A stretch of DNA of 16,261 nt from Ectocarpus siliculosus. Taxonomy: Eukaryota; Sar; Phaeophyceae; Ectocarpales; Ectocarpaceae. Position 1 is the first letter of the stretch. Each line of letters opens with the position of its first letter. The notes beneath the pieces are model-generated. The model did no database searches. It was not told where the DNA came from and saw only the letters and a program-made list of their open reading frames with translations. The stretch covers positions 5,048,614 through 5,064,874 of the forward strand of contig FN649751.1 of assembly GCA_000310025.1 (NCBI GenBank). The letters run 5' to 3'. The position numbers and the translations under genes are program-made. This document shows, piece after piece, positions 14,815-16,261 of the stretch.

Positions 14815-15608
14815 AATACAGACAGAGAGGCGGAGACAGAGACAAGAGGAGAAAGATGAACCAGGGTCTGGGTAGTTTGGAGCGAGAAGAACAACTCTTG
14901 GATTTTGTGCGCGTTCGTTTGTCTGTCCTTGGTTGATTCTTGATCGTCCCACTTGATATACGTTGCATTTCTTTTTCTAGGCTCGCTTGTTTCTCCTCCG
15001 CCTTTCTCCCCGCGCCTTCCTGTTGATGTTGCGCTCGATTTGCTCTCCTCTGTAATTGTCTCTTATTTTCTTGCCTCAGCTGCGGTTCTCGCATCCCTCT
15101 CTGCCCCTCTCTGTTCTGTTCGCCTAACATCTTGGCTCTTCTCACTCTCAGTTTTGACGTCATGTAGGGTTTTTCCTCAGTGATCCATATATAGATGTGT
15201 TTTCATGGGTTTCCGTCCCTCCTACAATATTGTACTCCTGCCATGTTTTTCGCATAGCTTCTCAACCTGAGGGGTGAGGTAAGCAAAAGGGCCCGAAAAA
15301 AATACAAGTGCCCCGATAAGACGCTAAATAGTGTAAGCAGTGTAAACGATGACGTCTTACAGTACTATTTTTTTTATTCTGCTCCTCCCCTTGTTGACGC
15401 ATGATTTGACTGCTGTGCTACCGTTCACGATCGCGGCCGCCCCGAGCAGAGGTTCAAGCCGAACCCGCAGTTTTTCTTCAATCTCCTGTCCGCGACTTGC
15501 GCGGAAGGCATGGTGGGGGAGAGCAAGCTGTACTACGGGATCATGAGGGACATGGGCTTCGAACCGACCAACAATACCTTGCAAAATATGCTGGACATGT
15601 ACATTCGG
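10405..15608 (+). CDS. Pentatricopeptide-repeat (PPR) protein, probably organelle-targeted; partial at 3' end
   Basis: Six exons join in phase 0: 10405-10602, 11344-12057, 13142-13228, 13942-14040, 14501-14572 and 15450-15608, giving 443 residues before the gene leaves the window. Residues 1-60 (start [10 protein letters not shown]) are rich in Arg, Ala and Ser with almost no acidic residues, as in a mitochondrial or plastid leader. Residues 67-275 are a low-complexity linker with an internal duplicated motif. PPR-like units follow from about residue 282: [30 protein letters not shown] with [28 protein letters not shown] with [28 protein letters not shown] with [10 protein letters not shown], then a fifth start. 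By family it binds organelle RNA in a sequence-specific way; the target is unknown. Introns were placed by GT-AG ends, phase and the helical repeat pattern. Confidence 0.82.
10603..11343 (+). other. PPR gene intron 1
   Basis: This 741-nt GT-AG intron has a T-run near 10849-10858 and no other repeats of note. Open frames here carry no motif. It could hide a further small exon. Confidence 0.6.
11344..12057 (+). CDS. PPR gene exon 2: linker and start of first PPR
   Basis: The exon has 238 codons and acceptor caacag. A stop (TGA at 11317) lies in frame just upstream, so a spliced upstream start is needed. It contains two related motifs, [12 protein letters not shown] and [12 protein letters not shown], separated by an Ala/Pro-rich spacer. 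It ends [23 protein letters not shown], the first PPR helix pair. The donor is GTGAGA. Confidence 0.85.
12058..13141 (+). other. PPR gene intron 2, with hairpin and palindrome
   Basis: This 1084-nt GT-AG intron contains a 9-bp perfect stem with 3-nt loop (12461-12481) and a 16-bp perfect palindrome agctattataatagct (12712-12727). Nothing coding was recognised. Confidence 0.78.
13142..13228 (+). CDS. PPR gene exon 3
   Basis: The exon has 29 codons. Acceptor tgacag follows a T-run; the donor is GTGAGC. It encodes [20 protein letters not shown] and then CLMDAFISH, the end of PPR 1 and first helix of PPR 2. Confidence 0.82.
13229..13941 (+). other. PPR gene intron 3
   Basis: This 713-nt GT-AG intron contains an inverted repeat ggcaccgt-tcctggc-acggtgcc (13460-13482) preceded by two direct copies of gcaccgttc, and a long CT-rich tract before its acceptor. 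Nothing coding was recognised. Confidence 0.78.
13942..14040 (+). CDS. PPR gene exon 4
   Basis: The exon has 33 codons. Acceptor gaacag comes after a CT-rich tract and the donor is GTGATG. It encodes [19 protein letters not shown] and PAIYNLYMK. The exit at LYMK is chosen because exon 5 then continues the PPR helix without a break. Confidence 0.78.
14041..14500 (+). other. PPR gene intron 4, including a suspect-quality stretch
   Basis: This 460-nt GT-AG intron includes, from about 14113 to 14345, an unusual succession of short homopolymers that looks like poor base calling. A CT-rich tract then leads toward the acceptor. Confidence 0.75.
14501..14572 (+). CDS. PPR gene exon 5
   Basis: The exon has 24 codons, acceptor tgacag and donor GTGAGT. 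It encodes [18 protein letters not shown] and DRLPGK, completing PPR 3. Confidence 0.8.
14573..15449 (+). other. PPR gene intron 5
   Basis: This 877-nt GT-AG intron is dominated at its start by a GA/CAGA microsatellite. The rest is T-rich with no recognised gene. Confidence 0.78.
14681..14852. repeat. GA/CAGA microsatellite
   Basis: This tract of cagaca, gagaga and cagaga units has its purest cagaca run near 14743-14780. Open frames on both strands across it are by-products of the repeat (Arg/Asp/Thr-rich or Ser/Leu/Val-rich). Confidence 0.95.
15450..15608 (+). CDS. PPR gene exon 6 (last visible)
   Basis: The exon has 53 codons, acceptor gagcag and donor GTGAGT. It encodes a full PPR unit ([18 protein letters not shown], then [13 protein letters not shown]) and the first helix of another ([14 protein letters not shown]). 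The gene must continue beyond the window. Confidence 0.87.
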
Positions 15609-15844
15609 GTGAGTCTTGGTAGGATAGGTGGTGGGAGGGAGGAGTGGTGCATATGTTTCGCCTCTGTCTTGAAGTGCGGATGGGAACAGGGGGAGGAGGG
15701 AGGGGGGGGGTACAGTCCACGGGGTGCCACCTTTTTATGCCTCCTGCTACAGTGTAGCTTTTTTCATGCCTTCCAAGCCGACTTGCGAATTCGCGTTTGC
15801 ACTTGTGTGACAGCAGTCATTTTAATAGCTAGCATCGACCGTGC
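15609..15844 (+). other. Start of PPR gene intron 6
   Basis: The stretch follows donor GTGAGT and continues past the retroelement fragment to the window edge. It contains a G-run (about 15701-15710). No gene was recognised. Confidence 0.6.
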
Positions 15845-16261
15845 TCACCGACTGACAATGCTTGTTGCGCGGGGGGAGGGGGGGGGGCGTACCCATTTGT
15901 TGCTTGCCGTAGTCATTTGACCATTGACCACGCGTCCCTTTCGAGACGGAGCACCGTTCCTACACCTACTAGAGACACCACCAACATTTGGGAGCTCTTT
16001 ACGTTTCTGCCACAAACTCCATAAAAATTTCTTGCACATCTTATCCCCGTCCTCTAGGGCCTCTTGTGCCCACCATCTATCCCCAATTATCGCGATCGTT
16101 TTTTCGCTGTTGTCTAATTTACCAAACTTGTCCATGTCACACCCTCTCTGTCTCATTTCCTCCTCGAGATCCTCTCTTTCCTTCCTGTACAACTCACACT
16201 CCCCAACTATGTGGGGTCTACTCTCCTCCGATTTGCCACATGGACATGTGTGTCTATCCTC
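15845..16261 (-). mobile_element. LINE (non-LTR retrotransposon) C-terminal fragment
   Basis: The minus strand is open from the right edge to a TGA at 15845-15847. Near its start lies CPCGKSEESRPHIVGEC, a C-x1-C-x8-H-x4-C motif typical of the region downstream of reverse transcriptase in non-LTR retrotransposons. A charged segment (ELYRKEREDLEEEM) and KKFLWSLWQKRKEL follow, as in such C-termini. The reverse transcriptase itself lies outside the window. Homology to the second copy (7841-7936) ends at a G/C-run around 15885, so the element's true 3' end is probably there and the last codons are likely flank. It lies opposite to the PPR gene in its last visible intron. Confidence 0.78.

Noticed and set aside
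14453-15163. Minus-strand 236-codon open frame with a long Ser/Leu/Val stretch
   Set aside because: The stretch is the GA/CAGA microsatellite in translation; it only mimics a hydrophobic segment.

Overview
The window is nuclear DNA of an intron-rich eukaryote. Both recognisable genes are split into short exons (24 to 714 nt) by GT-AG introns that are mostly 350 to 1100 nt long and full of microsatellites and G/C homopolymers. Short GC-rich exons with Ala/Gly homopeptides, long simple-repeat introns, tightly packed divergent genes and a LINE remnant together suggest a stramenopile, most likely a brown alga of the Ectocarpus type. That assignment is an inference from style; no marker gene was compared.

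Left to middle (about 839-10160, minus strand): a DEAD-box RNA helicase of the DDX54/Dbp10 family, rebuilt as 13 exons that join in frame into about 810 residues. The Q motif and motifs I to VI are intact. A disordered Ala/Gly/Lys-rich insert follows, then the Dbp10-specific C-terminal domain. By family this is a nucleolar factor for 60S ribosomal subunit assembly. Its last exon and stop are not securely resolved. The leftmost 196 bases hold a separate minus-strand open frame that I cannot name.

Middle to right (10405-15608 and beyond, plus strand): a pentatricopeptide-repeat (PPR) protein. Six in-frame exons give the first 443 residues: a probable organelle-targeting leader, a linker with an internal duplicated motif, then four PPR units and the start of a fifth. 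It runs off the right edge. The two ATGs are divergent and only 244 bp apart, so the genes probably share a bidirectional promoter. This would link a cytosolic-ribosome assembly factor to an organelle RNA-binding protein.

Right edge (15845-16261, minus strand): the C-terminal end of a LINE-type (non-LTR) retrotransposon with its CCHC motif, lying in the last visible PPR intron. A decayed relative of its 3' end lies in helicase intron 3.

Most of the unusual material is in the introns. Three decayed tandem copies of the exon 13 acceptor region (pyrimidine tract, AG and first 18 coding bases) lie upstream of the real one. There is a 39/45-bp minisatellite with alternating units, a block shared by two neighbouring helicase introns, and a 230-bp stretch in the PPR gene that looks like poor-quality sequence. 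I found no CRISPR array, rRNA, tRNA or bacterial-type operon.
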